DNA from: Sphingobium sp.
Lineage (GTDB): Bacteria; Pseudomonadota; Alphaproteobacteria; Sphingomonadales; Sphingomonadaceae
Reading direction: 5' to 3'
Assembly (NCBI GenBank): GCA_035196065.1
Contig: CP136575.1
Span: forward strand, 1,641,001-1,705,000
Length of the DNA: 64,000 nt
Made by a program: the position numbers and the translations under genes. Positions 1 through 8,582 of this stretch are shown here, piece after piece. Each line of letters starts with the position of its first letter. The stretch's first letter is position 1. The notes under the pieces are model-generated. The model was given only the letters and a program-made list of their open reading frames with translations. It ran no database searches and was not told where the DNA came from.

Positions 1-87
1 TTCCGTAAATTCTACAGCCGCTATTATGCCGGGCCAGATCAGGCACCGGACAGCGGCAATGTCACGCCATTGAAAAAGGCCGGATAG
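1..87 (+). CDS. C-terminal end of an unidentified protein (5' truncated by window)
   Basis: The first reading frame is open from base 1 and ends at a TAG at 85-87, leaving 28 residues of a protein that begins outside the window. The tail is rich in Tyr, Pro and Lys (it starts FRKFYSRYYAG). It is followed 26 bp later by the next gene on the same strand, with a GGGGAGCGAGAG ribosome-binding stretch between, so it probably belongs to the same transcription unit. The fragment is too short to assign to a family. Confidence 0.6.
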   Translation, partial: FRKFYSRYYAGPDQAPDSGNVTPLKKAG

Positions 88-113
88 CCCGACCGGAATA
101 AGGGGAGCGAGAG

Positions 114-407
114 ATGCTCGAAACAGTCGCGCCTTGGGCCGGATTATTGGGCTTGGTTGGTATGGCCGGCTTGCTGGGCATACGTAACCCTGTGGCAAAA
201 GGGCGCGATGGTGCGGCAATCCGCTTGCTCGGTCTGTTTGGCATTGCCGGTCTGGTCGGGATCTGGATCCCCGGGGCTGGTGCGGTTGGCGCTGCCGGTG
301 CGCTGAGCCTTTGGAATCACCAGACACCGCGGCTCGCATTTTTGGGCAAGCTCGGCTGGTTGTCGCTGATCGGCATTCCCTTCCTTTACATGTGGGGCTT
401 GGCATGA
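114..407 (+). CDS. Small Gly/Ala-rich integral membrane protein
   Basis: A 97-residue hydrophobic protein with three or four likely membrane segments (about residues 5-22, 38-55, 56-70 and 78-96) joined by short loops with a few Arg/Lys. A purine-rich ribosome-binding site lies just upstream. Its TGA overlaps the ATG of the following amidase (ATGA), so the two are probably translationally coupled. I recognise no family. The position at the head of a catabolic operon would fit an accessory transport or membrane-anchoring role, but that is inference from context only. Confidence 0.7.
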   Translation: MLETVAPWAGLLGLVGMAGLLGIRNPVAKGRDGAAIRLLGLFGIAGLVGIWIPGAGAVGAAGALSLWNHQTPRLAFLGKLGWLSLIGIPFLYMWGLA

Positions 408-1738
408 CTGTCCCCCGTTTGCACGATGAACCGTCGGCGCTTGAACTTGCCGGGCAGATTGCTGCCGGGGAGTTGAGCGCCGCCGAGGCAGTCGACGCCG
501 CGATTGCGCGCATCGAGCGGCTGGATGGTGACATCAACGCCATCGTCGTTCGCGATTTCGACCGGGCGCGCGAAGCCGCAAAAGCGGCTGACGCGCGGCG
601 CGCTCAGGGCGTTGCCGGGCCGCTCAACGGCGTTCCGATGACAGTCAAGGAAAGCTTCAATATTGCGGGGCTGAAAACCACATGGGGGTTTGAACATGCC
701 CGCGATTTCGTCGCCAGCGAAGATTCCCATGTGGCGCGCAAGCTGAAAGAGGCCGGCGCGATCATCCTTGGCAAGACCAATGTACCCGTTGCGCTGGCTG
801 ACCTTCAGTCGGTGAACCCGATCTACGGACGCACCAATAATCCGCATGATGTCACCCGCGTGCCGGGCGGATCCTCGGGCGGTGGGGCAGCGGCGTTGGC
901 CGCCGGCATGGTGCCGTTGGAATTCGGGTCCGACATTGGCGGATCTATCCGCACGCCCTGCCATTTTTGCGGCGTCATGGGGCTGAAGCCGACCTATGGG
1001 GCTATCCCGAGCGATGGCCATTTTGCACCGGGCACCAGTGGCGCGGCGCCCGTGCTTTCGATGACCGGGCCGATGGCGCGTACCACGGAGGATCTGGCAC
1101 TTGCGCTCGATCTGACCGCGGCCATGCCATTGCCGCGATCACGCCAAGCAGACTTTAACGGCATGCGTATCCTGCTGCTCGATAGCCATCCACTTGCAGA
1201 GGTGGACGCGCCCGTTGCTGCCGCATTGCGTGCCGCCGCAGACGCAGCGGCCAATGCCGGCGCAATTATATCCAGCGACAGCGCGCTGCTTCCTGATCGC
1301 GCCGCGATGCACCCCGCCTATGTCAAGTTGATGAGCAATGCCATGGCGGTGCGGATGCCGCCAAGCGAGCAATATCCCGATATCGGGATGCGCGGTTGGC
1401 TTGGTCTGCTGGACCAGCAGGCGGATTTCACCCGCCAGTGGCAACGGCTGTTCAGCAACTTTGATGCCATCTTCACGCCTGTATTCGGAACATCGGCCTT
1501 CATGCACACCGATGAACCGGACTGGCAGAAGCGCAGCCTGACGATCAACGGGCGACAAACGTCATTCGTTCCGCAAATCGCATGGATCGGACAGGCGACC
1601 TATACCGGCTTGCCCGCAGTGTCGGTGCCAGTCGGGCGCGACGGCAATCTGCCCGTCGGTATTCAGGTGATTACACCGCACTGGCAGGACCACAGCGCAA
1701 TAGCGATTGCCGGCATGCTTCACGCCATGCTTGGCTGA
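404..1738 (+). CDS. Amidase signature family hydrolase
   Basis: Hydrolyses an amide (or ester) bond with the Ser-cisSer-Lys triad of the amidase signature family. The triad is visible as Lys82 (MTVKES), Ser157/Ser158 in GGSSGG, and Ser181 in GGSIRTP, followed by the family's GLKPTYG. I chose the ATG at 404 because it overlaps the stop of the preceding gene as ATGA; the frame is open further upstream but that stretch overlaps a real gene. The product is about 444 residues, slightly short of typical bacterial family members. The substrate cannot be deduced. It sits 27 bp before a cytochrome P450, suggesting it processes an amide in the same catabolic route. Confidence 0.9.
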   Translation: MTVPRLHDEPSALELAGQIAAGELSAAEAVDAAIARIERLDGDINAIVVRDFDRAREAAKAADARRAQGVAGPLNGVPMTVKESFNIAGLKTTWGFEHARDFVASEDSHVARKLKEAGAIILGKTNVPVALADLQSVNPIYGRTNNPHDVTRVPGGSSGGGAAALAAGMVPLEFGSDIGGSIRTPCHFCGVMGLKPTYGAIPSDGHFAPGTSGAAPVLSMTGPMARTTEDLALALDLTAAMPLPRSRQADFNGMRILLLDSHPLAEVDAPVAAALRAAADAAANAGAIISSDSALLPDRAAMHPAYVKLMSNAMAVRMPPSEQYPDIGMRGWLGLLDQQADFTRQWQRLFSNFDAIFTPVFGTSAFMHTDEPDWQKRSLTINGRQTSFVPQIAWIGQATYTGLPAVSVPVGRDGNLPVGIQVITPHWQDHSAIAIAGMLHAMLG

Positions 1739-1765
1739 ACGAACGGGAATGAAGAGGAGAGAAGA

Positions 1766-3166
1766 ATGACAGCGGCGACCTTACCCACCATCGAGGGCGG
1801 GAGCCCGCTGTTAGGACATTTGCTGCCATTTTTCCGGGATCCGGTTGGTGTGCTTCGTCAAGGCTACCAAAGCAAGGGCAGGCTGTTTTCGTTCAACATA
1901 ATGGGCCGGCGGATGAATGTCATGCTCGGGCCAGAACATAACCGTTTCTTTTTTGAAGAGACAGACAAGCTGCTTTCGATCCGCGAATCCATGCCTTTCT
2001 TCCTCAAGATGTTCTCGCCGGATTTCTACAGCTTTGCCGAGATGGATGAGTATCTGCGCCAGCGCGCTGTCATTATGCCGCGGTTCAAAGCGGCGGCAAT
2101 GAAGCAATATGTCGGGGTGATGGCTGAGGAGAGCCTCAATCTCGTCAACCGGCTGGGCGATGAAGGCGAGTTCGACCTGATCTCGACCCTCGGCCCCGTT
2201 GTCATGGATATTGCGGCGCACAGCTTCATGGGCAAGGAATTCCACGAAAAATTAGGACATGAATTTTTCGATCTTTTCCGGGATTTTTCGGGCGGGATGG
2301 AGTTTGTCCTGCCACTCTGGCTGCCCACGCCGAAAATGATCAAGAGCCAGCGTGCGAAGAAGAAATTGCACAAGATTTTGCAACGCTGGATCGACAAACG
2401 CCGCGCGACGCCGCTTGATCCGCCGGATTTCTTCCAGGGAATGGTGGAAAGCAAATATCCCGATGGTCGTCCGATACCCGACGAGCTTGTCCGCCATCTG
2501 ATCTTGCTGTTGGTATGGGCAGGGCATGAAACCACCGCTGGTCAGGTCAGCTGGGCGCTGGCCGACATTTTGCAGAACCGGGATTATGAAGCCGTTTTGC
2601 GGAACGAGCTGGAAGATGTGTTGGGCAATGACGCTGGCGGCAGCCTTGGCTGGGAACAGGCGGTCGCCATGCAGAAGATGGACCTTGCCCTGCGCGAAAC
2701 CGAGAGATTGCATCCCGTGGCCTTCATCCTGTCGCGCAAGGCGACCACCGATATTGAACGGGATGGTTATATGATCCGCAAAGGGGACTTCGTGCTTCTC
2801 GCGCCGTCGGTCACGCACCGGATGACCGAGACCTGGGTCGAACCCGACCGTTACAATCCTGAGCGCTTCAACCCCGAGCGTGACGATGCACAGATCGAAT
2901 CCAACTCGCTTGTCGGTTTTGGCGGGGGCGTCCATCGTTGCGCCGGCGTGAATTTCGGGCGCATGGAAATGAAGGTGGTGCTCGCCGTGCTGCTGCAGAA
3001 TTACGAGATGGAGTTGGTCGACGAGGTCAAGCCGATTGCCGGCGCGGGAACATATTGGCCAGCCCAGCCTTGCCGGGTCCGTTATCGCAAGCGCGATCGC
3101 GGAACTGCGTCCGGAGCTGACATGGCCGAACGCGCCAAAGCCGCTGGCTGCCCGGTGCATCAGTAA
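1766..3166 (+). CDS. Cytochrome P450 monooxygenase
   Basis: Soluble class I bacterial P450 of 466 residues that would insert one oxygen atom from O2 into an organic substrate. It shows the I-helix oxygen-activation motif AGHETT (252-257), the K-helix ExxR (Glu311-Arg314) and the haem-ligand loop FGGGVHRCAG with Cys392 as thiolate ligand. Start ATG follows a GAGGAGA ribosome-binding site. Its stop overlaps the start of a 2Fe-2S ferredoxin by one base (TAATG), so the redox partner is co-translated. No ferredoxin reductase is nearby; a housekeeping one would have to serve. Substrate unknown; the surrounding SDR and hydrolase genes suggest a terpenoid-, steroid- or fatty-type compound, which is inference. 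Confidence 0.95.
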   Translation: MTAATLPTIEGGSPLLGHLLPFFRDPVGVLRQGYQSKGRLFSFNIMGRRMNVMLGPEHNRFFFEETDKLLSIRESMPFFLKMFSPDFYSFAEMDEYLRQRAVIMPRFKAAAMKQYVGVMAEESLNLVNRLGDEGEFDLISTLGPVVMDIAAHSFMGKEFHEKLGHEFFDLFRDFSGGMEFVLPLWLPTPKMIKSQRAKKKLHKILQRWIDKRRATPLDPPDFFQGMVESKYPDGRPIPDELVRHLILLLVWAGHETTAGQVSWALADILQNRDYEAVLRNELEDVLGNDAGGSLGWEQAVAMQKMDLALRETERLHPVAFILSRKATTDIERDGYMIRKGDFVLLAPSVTHRMTETWVEPDRYNPERFNPERDDAQIESNSLVGFGGGVHRCAGVNFGRMEMKVVLAVLLQNYEMELVDEVKPIAGAGTYWPAQPCRVRYRKRDRGTASGADMAERAKAAGCPVHQ

Positions 3167-3498
3167 TGGCCAAGATCACCTATATCCAACCTGATGGCAG
3201 TGAGCGCACCTGCGTCAATTTCGAGGGCATGACCGTGATGCATCTGGCGATCGGCAACCTTGTCGACGGCATCGATGCCAATTGCGGGGGAATGATGCAG
3301 TGCGGCACCTGTCATGTCTATATCGCACCGGAATGGGCCGACCGGGTCGGGCCGCCATCCACCGATGAAGCCACCATGCTTGAAGCGCTAGACGGTGTTG
3401 AAATCCGACCGACGAGCCGGCTGTCCTGCCAGATCCAGCTTGGTGAGGAGCTGGACGGCCTTGTCGTGGAGATACCGCCCGACCAGCCGGGAATCTGA
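3166..3498 (+). CDS. 2Fe-2S ferredoxin, putidaredoxin/adrenodoxin type
   Basis: Small electron carrier of 110 residues for the upstream P450. Cluster ligands are Cys40, Cys46, Cys49 and Cys88 in the C-x5-C-x2-C...C pattern typical of P450 and adrenodoxin-type ferredoxins. The ATG overlaps the P450 stop codon by one base, a strong sign that the two proteins work as a pair. The next gene starts 2 bp after this stop, continuing the operon. It would take electrons from an NAD(P)H-ferredoxin reductase that is not encoded in this window. Confidence 0.95.
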   Translation: MAKITYIQPDGSERTCVNFEGMTVMHLAIGNLVDGIDANCGGMMQCGTCHVYIAPEWADRVGPPSTDEATMLEALDGVEIRPTSRLSCQIQLGEELDGLVVEIPPDQPGI

Positions 3499-3500
3499 TC

Positions 3501-4931
3501 ATGCGCAGCTTGGTCCTGTGCTTGGCCCTTCTGATCGGCGCTCCGCTTCTTGCCGACGGATTTCCGCCTTCGTCCGACGATTTGCTGGCGCAACAGGGGC
3601 GCCCGATCCTTGCGCGCGAATATCCTGAAATCATGAAGCATATGGCCCGGCAGGATGGCTTTGGCGGGCCTTCATCGCCCAAGATCGCGCGGGCGATGCT
3701 TTCCGATGCACCCGAACTGGTGGCAGAGGCAAAGGCGAAGATGACCGTTGAGGCCGTGGGCGAGGGGATGTGGCTGATCCGTTTTCCCTATGTCAATGTC
3801 GCGCTGGTCGAGACTCGTTCGGGCCTTGTCCTGTTTGATACAGGCTATGCCGCAATCGGACCGGTGCTTGCAGAGGTCATCCCAACGCTCAGTGCCAAAC
3901 CGCTGACACACATTGTGATCAGCCATGTCCATGTTGATCATGCCTATGGCTGGCCGGCGCTGAAAGCCAAATGGCCCAAGGCGAAGACGATTGCGAGCGA
4001 CCTTTACCCCGCGATGGCCGCGAAAGAGGTGCGGCTGGGCGGATCGATCGGGCGACTGAACAACCAGTCATTGTCGCTGCAACCCGCCGCACTAGACCGG
4101 CTTCCCAAGGCGGATATCACCTTCCGCGATCGCATGGCGATCCAAATTGGCGGGGAACGGTTCGAATTTTTCCATGCGCCCGGCGAGACCGAGGAGCAGA
4201 TCTGGATGGCCATGCCGGGGCGTCGCGCGATCTTCACCGCCGACTATTATCAGGGCTTTCTGCCCAATGCCGGCAATGGAAAGCGCATATTGCGCCATGT
4301 TGACGAATGGGCGGCGGCGCTGCGCATGATGGCGGGGGTGAAGCCGGCGATCCTGATGCCGATGCATGGTGCATTGCTGACCGATGAGGCCGAGATCGAC
4401 CGACGGCTGACGGTGTTGGCAGAGGCGTTTGAATATCTGTCTGATGAAACCGTGCGCCGACTGAACGCAGGTGAACGGCGCGATGCAATTGCAGCTACGA
4501 TTGCTTGGCCCGAACGTTTTGCCAAGGAACCCAGCTTGGATCCGCAATATAATCGCCCCGAAGATATTTCCCGGATGGTGGCGATGCGTTGGACCGGCTG
4601 GTGGGACGGCTTGCCCGCACATTTTGCAGCCTTGCCGTTCGAAGCTGAGGCAAAAGAAGCGGTGCGACTTGCCGGCGGTGTTGAAGCGATCGACCAGCGC
4701 GCACGGGCGTTATTGCAAAGCGATCCCAAACTGGCGGCCCGGCTGGCTGACTGGGCCTATTATGGCGCACCCGATGATCCGCGCGCGCTGCGTCTGACGG
4801 TCGATGTCTATATGGCGCGGCTTGCAGAGGCCGATATGCCGGTTCAGGAAGGCACGGTCTATTTTGACCATGCGGCGAAAGCGCGCGCGCAACTGGAGAT
4901 ATTGGCCAAAAGCCCCGCTGCCATTCCCTAA
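3501..4931 (+). CDS. Exported metallo-beta-lactamase-fold hydrolase, alkyl-sulfatase-like
   Basis: Binuclear zinc hydrolase of 476 residues. An N-terminal signal peptide (about residues 1-19) points to the periplasm. The metal motif HVHVDH lies at 142-147, followed by further metal ligands typical of the fold. The C-terminal half (about 340-460) is helical and resembles the alkyl sulfatase dimerisation domain (for example WTGWWDGLPAHF). It is much shorter than complete alkyl sulfatases such as the one near the right end of this window, and lacks an SCP2-like third domain. It starts 2 bp after the ferredoxin, in the P450 operon. The reaction could be sulfate-ester, lactone or other ester cleavage; I cannot decide which. 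Confidence 0.8.
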   Translation: MRSLVLCLALLIGAPLLADGFPPSSDDLLAQQGRPILAREYPEIMKHMARQDGFGGPSSPKIARAMLSDAPELVAEAKAKMTVEAVGEGMWLIRFPYVNVALVETRSGLVLFDTGYAAIGPVLAEVIPTLSAKPLTHIVISHVHVDHAYGWPALKAKWPKAKTIASDLYPAMAAKEVRLGGSIGRLNNQSLSLQPAALDRLPKADITFRDRMAIQIGGERFEFFHAPGETEEQIWMAMPGRRAIFTADYYQGFLPNAGNGKRILRHVDEWAAALRMMAGVKPAILMPMHGALLTDEAEIDRRLTVLAEAFEYLSDETVRRLNAGERRDAIAATIAWPERFAKEPSLDPQYNRPEDISRMVAMRWTGWWDGLPAHFAALPFEAEAKEAVRLAGGVEAIDQRARALLQSDPKLAARLADWAYYGAPDDPRALRLTVDVYMARLAEADMPVQEGTVYFDHAAKARAQLEILAKSPAAIP

Positions 4932-5671
4932 GGCCGCAGACGATCCAGCCCCGAAAGGTCCAGTGTGCGCATCACGGCAAGGGTGGCGATCCATTGGCCG
5001 GGCAAGTGGGCCGTGTCGCGATCATGGCGGGTGATCGCCTGCACATTGCGGCGAAATTCTTCGATCAGTTCGCCCAGCGCGGCAATACCTTTTGGCGACA
5101 GTTTGACCATTTCTGACGCATAGACGGTTTCGGGCGCCGAATAGTCAATTGTAGTAAACTGCACCTTCATCCGCGCTTCGAACAAGGCGCGCATCGGGGC
5201 CTTGCGCCAGATAACTGTGCGATCAACGCGTGCGCGCACCCTTCCGCCTGGCAGACGGTCGATCAGAGCCAAGCGTTCCAGCCGGATCAGCGCTGCTTCC
5301 ACCATGCGTGGTGGTAGCAGGAAATCGGTGGCGGTCTCTTCGGGCGGGCTGCCAGACAGGATCGTGAAGAACATGAGCGCCAGAAATTCGTCCGATAGCA
5401 ATGCCTGCTCTTGTGCCAGCGTCAGTTCCTGCGCGAGGCCATCGCCCGGCCGCTCGCTTTCGCGTGCCAGATCGGAAAGCGTGTGGCCGCATAAATGCGC
5501 CAAGCGCTCTAGCCGGTCGAGCGTCAAGGCCTTGCCTGCAAGCCAGCGTTTGGCGGTCGGCTCGCTGATTGAAAGTTCGCGCGCGATCCGTGCACTTGTG
5601 ATTCCTTGCGATTTCAGATGGCGTCGCAATGTCGCAATTAGGCGCTGTGCATCGGTATCGGATCGTTTCAT
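4928..5671 (-). CDS. XRE-type helix-turn-helix transcriptional regulator
   Basis: DNA-binding regulator of 247 residues. The N-terminal 60 residues form an XRE/Cro helix-turn-helix (ARIARELSISEPTAKRWLAG) and the rest is an uncharacterised helical sensor or dimerisation region with winged-helix character around residues 95-150. I chose the ATG giving MKRSDTDAQ because it places the HTH near the N-terminus; an in-frame start 57 bp upstream is possible. It is convergent with the hydrolase gene (4-bp tail overlap) and divergent from the amidohydrolase. An imperfect palindrome lies just before its start, so autoregulation and control of the divergent gene are plausible. Confidence 0.85.
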   Translation of the reverse strand: MKRSDTDAQRLIATLRRHLKSQGITSARIARELSISEPTAKRWLAGKALTLDRLERLAHLCGHTLSDLARESERPGDGLAQELTLAQEQALLSDEFLALMFFTILSGSPPEETATDFLLPPRMVEAALIRLERLALIDRLPGGRVRARVDRTVIWRKAPMRALFEARMKVQFTTIDYSAPETVYASEMVKLSPKGIAALGELIEEFRRNVQAITRHDRDTAHLPGQWIATLAVMRTLDLSGLDRLRP

Positions 5672-5677
5672 GATATG

Positions 5678-5691
5678 ATTTAGATCGAAAT
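5678..5691. promoter_or_regulatory. Putative operator for the XRE regulator
   Basis: ATTTAGATCGAAAT is a 12-of-14 palindrome centred on GATC, 6 bp upstream of the regulator's start codon. It is flanked by a direct repeat of ATATGAT (5674-5680... and 5690-5696). The divergent intergenic region of about 127 bp also serves the amidohydrolase gene. That this is an operator is inferred from symmetry and position only. Confidence 0.35.
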
Positions 5692-5798
5692 ATGATCCAA
5701 ATGCAACCGTACCATTCGGTGTTTGCAAAGCTTCTGCTTAGAATTTGCGCCGGAGATTCGCGGACGTCCAAGTCCGAAAAAAATAGAAGGAGGAGAAG

Positions 5799-7547
5799 AT
5801 GACCGACATTCTGATCAAGAATGGCACTGTCGTGGATGGAACCGGTGCCGCCGCATTTGCAGCAGATGTGCGCATTAAAAATGGCGTGATCGCCGAAGTC
5901 GGGCAGAACCTGGCCTCGGGTGGTGAGCGCGTGTTCGACGCCGATGGCTGCATCGTCTCCCCCGGCTTCATTGAAAGCCACACCCATTATGACGCATCGA
6001 TGTGGTGGCAGCCGGATCTTGATCCGCTGCCCGGCTATGGCGCGACAACGATGATCCTCGGCAATTGCGGCTTCTCCATGGCGCCGCTGCACCCTTCCAA
6101 GCAGGCGCGCGATGAGGTGATGGGCATCTTTTCCTTCTTTGAGGACATCCCCATTGGTCCGTTCCAGCAGAATGTGCCGTGGGACTGGACGACATGGTCC
6201 GAGTATCGCAAGTCCTTCGAAGCGAACGTGAAGGTTCCTTTGAACTATGCCAGCTATGTCGGGCACATCCCGCTGCGCCTCGCCGCGATGGGGATGGACG
6301 CTTGGGATCGCGCCGCGACGCCCGAAGAAATCCAGAAGATGTGCGAATTGCTGGACGATGCCCTCTCCGCAGGTGCGCTCGGCCTGTCTGACAATATGCA
6401 CGACCATGACGGTGAGAACCGTCCTGTTCCGTCGATGCTTGCCGACGATGCCGAGTTCTCCGCGCTGTTCGATGTGATGAATCGTTATCCCAACACTTGC
6501 TACCAAATCATCGTCGATACCTTCATGCGGATGAACGGTCCGGCAAATCTCAAGCGGCTGGAAGGCCTGCTCGCGGGCCGCAAGATCCGCGTCCAGATTG
6601 CTGGCGGCATCCCGACGCTGTGGTTCCAAGCCGGAATCCTGCCCGAAATGCAGAAGACGATCGACGAGATGCGGGCAGCCGGCATCGATGTCTGGCCGGG
6701 CTTCGCGCACGTTTCGCCCACGTCCGTGCTCTCGATTACCAAGTCGCTGATCTTCGCCCAGTCGAACGACTATGTCTGGCATGAGGTCGTGCTCGCCGAA
6801 ACCCATGCGGAAAAGGAGCGCTTGCTGCGCGATCCGGACTGGCGGGCACGGGCACGCGAAAGCTGGGACACGCAGGCCTGGGATCACTCCCCGCTGAAGA
6901 ATCCGCAGGAACTGCTGATGCTCGACAGCGAAAACGGTGTGGGGCCAATTGGCGGCACACTCAAGGAATTCGCCGACAGCCGCGGCATCCACCGCTCCGA
7001 CGCAATGGCCGACTGGATCCTCGAAAACGGCCTGCTCTCCACCGTGCACATGGCGCCCTTTCCCAAGGATGAAGCGCTGACGGTGGCGTTGATGAAGGAC
7101 CCCAAGACGGTGGGCAATATCTCCGACGCTGGCGCGCACCTTCAGATGTTGTGCGGTGGCGGCGAGAACGCGCTCCTCCTCACCAAATATGTTCAGGAAG
7201 AAAAATCCCTGACGCTGGAAGAGGCCATCCATGTGATGACCGGCAAGTTGGCCGAACATTTCTTCTTGCCTGATCGGGGCGTGATCTCTCCGGGCAAGCG
7301 CGCCGACATTGCCGTGTTCCACATGGATGAAGTCGGTTACCGGCAGTTCGAAAAGGCTTGGGATGTGCCCGATGGCAAGGGGGGCACCACCTGGCGCTTC
7401 ACCCGTCCGCCGTTACCGACACGCCTGACCTTGGTCAACGGCGTTCCGACGTTCGAGAACGGCGCCTATACTGGCGAGAAGCCAGGCACGTTCCTGTCCC
7501 CCCAAGCCGCGAATGACGACGGGCCGGTCGCCATCGCTGCCGAGTAA
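5799..7547 (+). CDS. N-acyl-D-amino-acid deacylase family metal-dependent amidohydrolase
   Basis: Amidohydrolase-superfamily enzyme of 582 residues. A urease-like beta-sandwich N-terminus (MTDILIKNGTVVDG) leads into the HTHYD metal motif (His61, His63, Asp65), with VSPGFIESHTHYD typical of D-aminoacylases and dihydropyrimidinase relatives. Near the C-terminus is DAGAHLQMLCGGGE with a further metal ligand, then the PGKRADIAVF strand that closes the sandwich domain. A GAAGGAGGAG ribosome-binding site precedes the ATG. Family members cleave N-acyl-D-amino acids or cyclic amides; here the substrate is probably an amide intermediate of the neighbouring pathway. A clear terminator follows. Confidence 0.88.
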   Translation: MTDILIKNGTVVDGTGAAAFAADVRIKNGVIAEVGQNLASGGERVFDADGCIVSPGFIESHTHYDASMWWQPDLDPLPGYGATTMILGNCGFSMAPLHPSKQARDEVMGIFSFFEDIPIGPFQQNVPWDWTTWSEYRKSFEANVKVPLNYASYVGHIPLRLAAMGMDAWDRAATPEEIQKMCELLDDALSAGALGLSDNMHDHDGENRPVPSMLADDAEFSALFDVMNRYPNTCYQIIVDTFMRMNGPANLKRLEGLLAGRKIRVQIAGGIPTLWFQAGILPEMQKTIDEMRAAGIDVWPGFAHVSPTSVLSITKSLIFAQSNDYVWHEVVLAETHAEKERLLRDPDWRARARESWDTQAWDHSPLKNPQELLMLDSENGVGPIGGTLKEFADSRGIHRSDAMADWILENGLLSTVHMAPFPKDEALTVALMKDPKTVGNISDAGAHLQMLCGGGENALLLTKYVQEEKSLTLEEAIHVMTGKLAEHFFLPDRGVISPGKRADIAVFHMDEVGYRQFEKAWDVPDGKGGTTWRFTRPPLPTRLTLVNGVPTFENGAYTGEKPGTFLSPQAANDDGPVAIAAE

Positions 7548-7553
7548 GTGCAA

Positions 7554-7588
7554 AGCCCCTTCCGCATATCACGGGAGGGGCATTTTTT
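7554..7588 (+). terminator. Rho-independent terminator after the amidohydrolase
   Basis: GCCCCTTCC pairs with GGAGGGGC across a 9-nt loop and is followed by ATTTTTTCC. It sits 6 bp after the amidohydrolase stop and immediately before the ribosome-binding site of the Coq4-like gene, so read-through may still supply that gene. Confidence 0.8.
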
Positions 7589-7603
7589 CCGGGGAGAGCG
7601 ATA

Positions 7604-8488
7604 ATGACAGCCGAAGCGAAGATAAGTGCTGCAGACAATGCCTATTTCAATGCTGCGATCCAAAAGATCGAAACTGAAAGTTCGGTGCTGGTCAGTTCAT
7701 CTAAATATCTGAATGACGCCAATTTGCGGCATTTGATCGCGCAGGAAATGCTGCGCCGTAATGGCAATGATCTGCCCAATACGGCCTTTATTCCCGAAGT
7801 TGCCCAAATCCTGCACATGCTGGAAGATGTACCGGCGATCATCGGCCTGTTCGAAGAGGAGAAGCTGCGGCTGCCCGAATTTCGGACATGGCTGGAACGG
7901 CGGGAACTTGCCGATTTCACGAAGGACGAACTGAAGGATTGCGCACCGGGGACGCTGGGTGCCGAGATTCACGACTTCATGGTCCGCACCGGCTATGAGC
8001 TTAACTTCTTCTTCCGCGAAGTTCAGGTGGTCAACGATTACACCTTCTACCTGCGCCAGACCGCACTCTGCCACGATATCGAACATATTGTCACCGGCTT
8101 TGGCCCCAATCATGGCGGTGAAGTCGCGTTGCTGAATGCGAATATGTATTCGAAGGCGCGCTATTTCCGGGCTGAACTGGCAGCCTTTTTCAACCGCATT
8201 CCGACGTACCTTAAGGCCAAGACGATCATGAAGGATGGGTTATACTATCCAGCGGCGGCGGCGTTGCATCTCGAAGCCGAATATCGGGGTGCGCAGCAGG
8301 CGCTGAACTGGAAATATCCGATCATGCTGGTCAATTGGCGCGACTATACCGACTGGCAAATTGCCGATATCCGCGCCGAATTGGGGATCACCCCCTTGCT
8401 CGATCCGATCGATCTATGGGACGATACAACCCCGTGGGCAGAGGATCCAAGGCATGATACATCCTCGATGTCCATTGCCGCTGAATAA
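7604..8488 (+). CDS. Coq4 family protein
   Basis: Protein of 294 residues related to Coq4, the ubiquinone-biosynthesis protein. It carries the family's metal-binding signature HDxxH-x11-E: His157, Asp158, His161 and Glu173 in HDIEHIVTGFGPNHGGE. Coq4 proteins have recently been linked to oxidative decarboxylation of the quinone ring precursor. Here the gene is surrounded by catabolic enzymes rather than ubiquinone genes, so a decarboxylation or hydroxylation role in the degradation pathway is a reasonable but untested inference. It is longer at the C-terminus than minimal Coq4. Ribosome-binding site GGGGAGAGCG precedes the ATG. Confidence 0.85.
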   Translation: MTAEAKISAADNAYFNAAIQKIETESSVLVSSSKYLNDANLRHLIAQEMLRRNGNDLPNTAFIPEVAQILHMLEDVPAIIGLFEEEKLRLPEFRTWLERRELADFTKDELKDCAPGTLGAEIHDFMVRTGYELNFFFREVQVVNDYTFYLRQTALCHDIEHIVTGFGPNHGGEVALLNANMYSKARYFRAELAAFFNRIPTYLKAKTIMKDGLYYPAAAALHLEAEYRGAQQALNWKYPIMLVNWRDYTDWQIADIRAELGITPLLDPIDLWDDTTPWAEDPRHDTSSMSIAAE

Positions 8489-8535
8489 TCTGCCCTCACG
8501 CATTTGCGTGTTGAAATTAAGCCGGAACCGCAATA

Positions 8536-8565
8536 TGCGTAATTATTGATAATTTACATTACGCA
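8536..8565. promoter_or_regulatory. Operator O1, TGCGTAA-N16-TTACGCA
   Basis: A perfect 7-bp inverted repeat: TGCGTAA at 8536-8542 and TTACGCA at 8559-8565, separated by 16 bp, 17 bp before the start of the SDR gene. The same arms and the same 16-bp spacer occur before the Rieske oxygenase and the TonB receptor. I infer a binding site of the Lrp/AsnC regulators encoded in this cluster. Confidence 0.75.
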
Positions 8566-8582
8566 AACTTTGGGAGAGCGGC

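Noticed and set aside
5223-7322. A 699-codon minus-strand open frame
   Set aside because: It runs antisense to the amidohydrolase and into the XRE gene; its translation is His/Arg-rich without any domain. It is a by-product of high G+C codon use.
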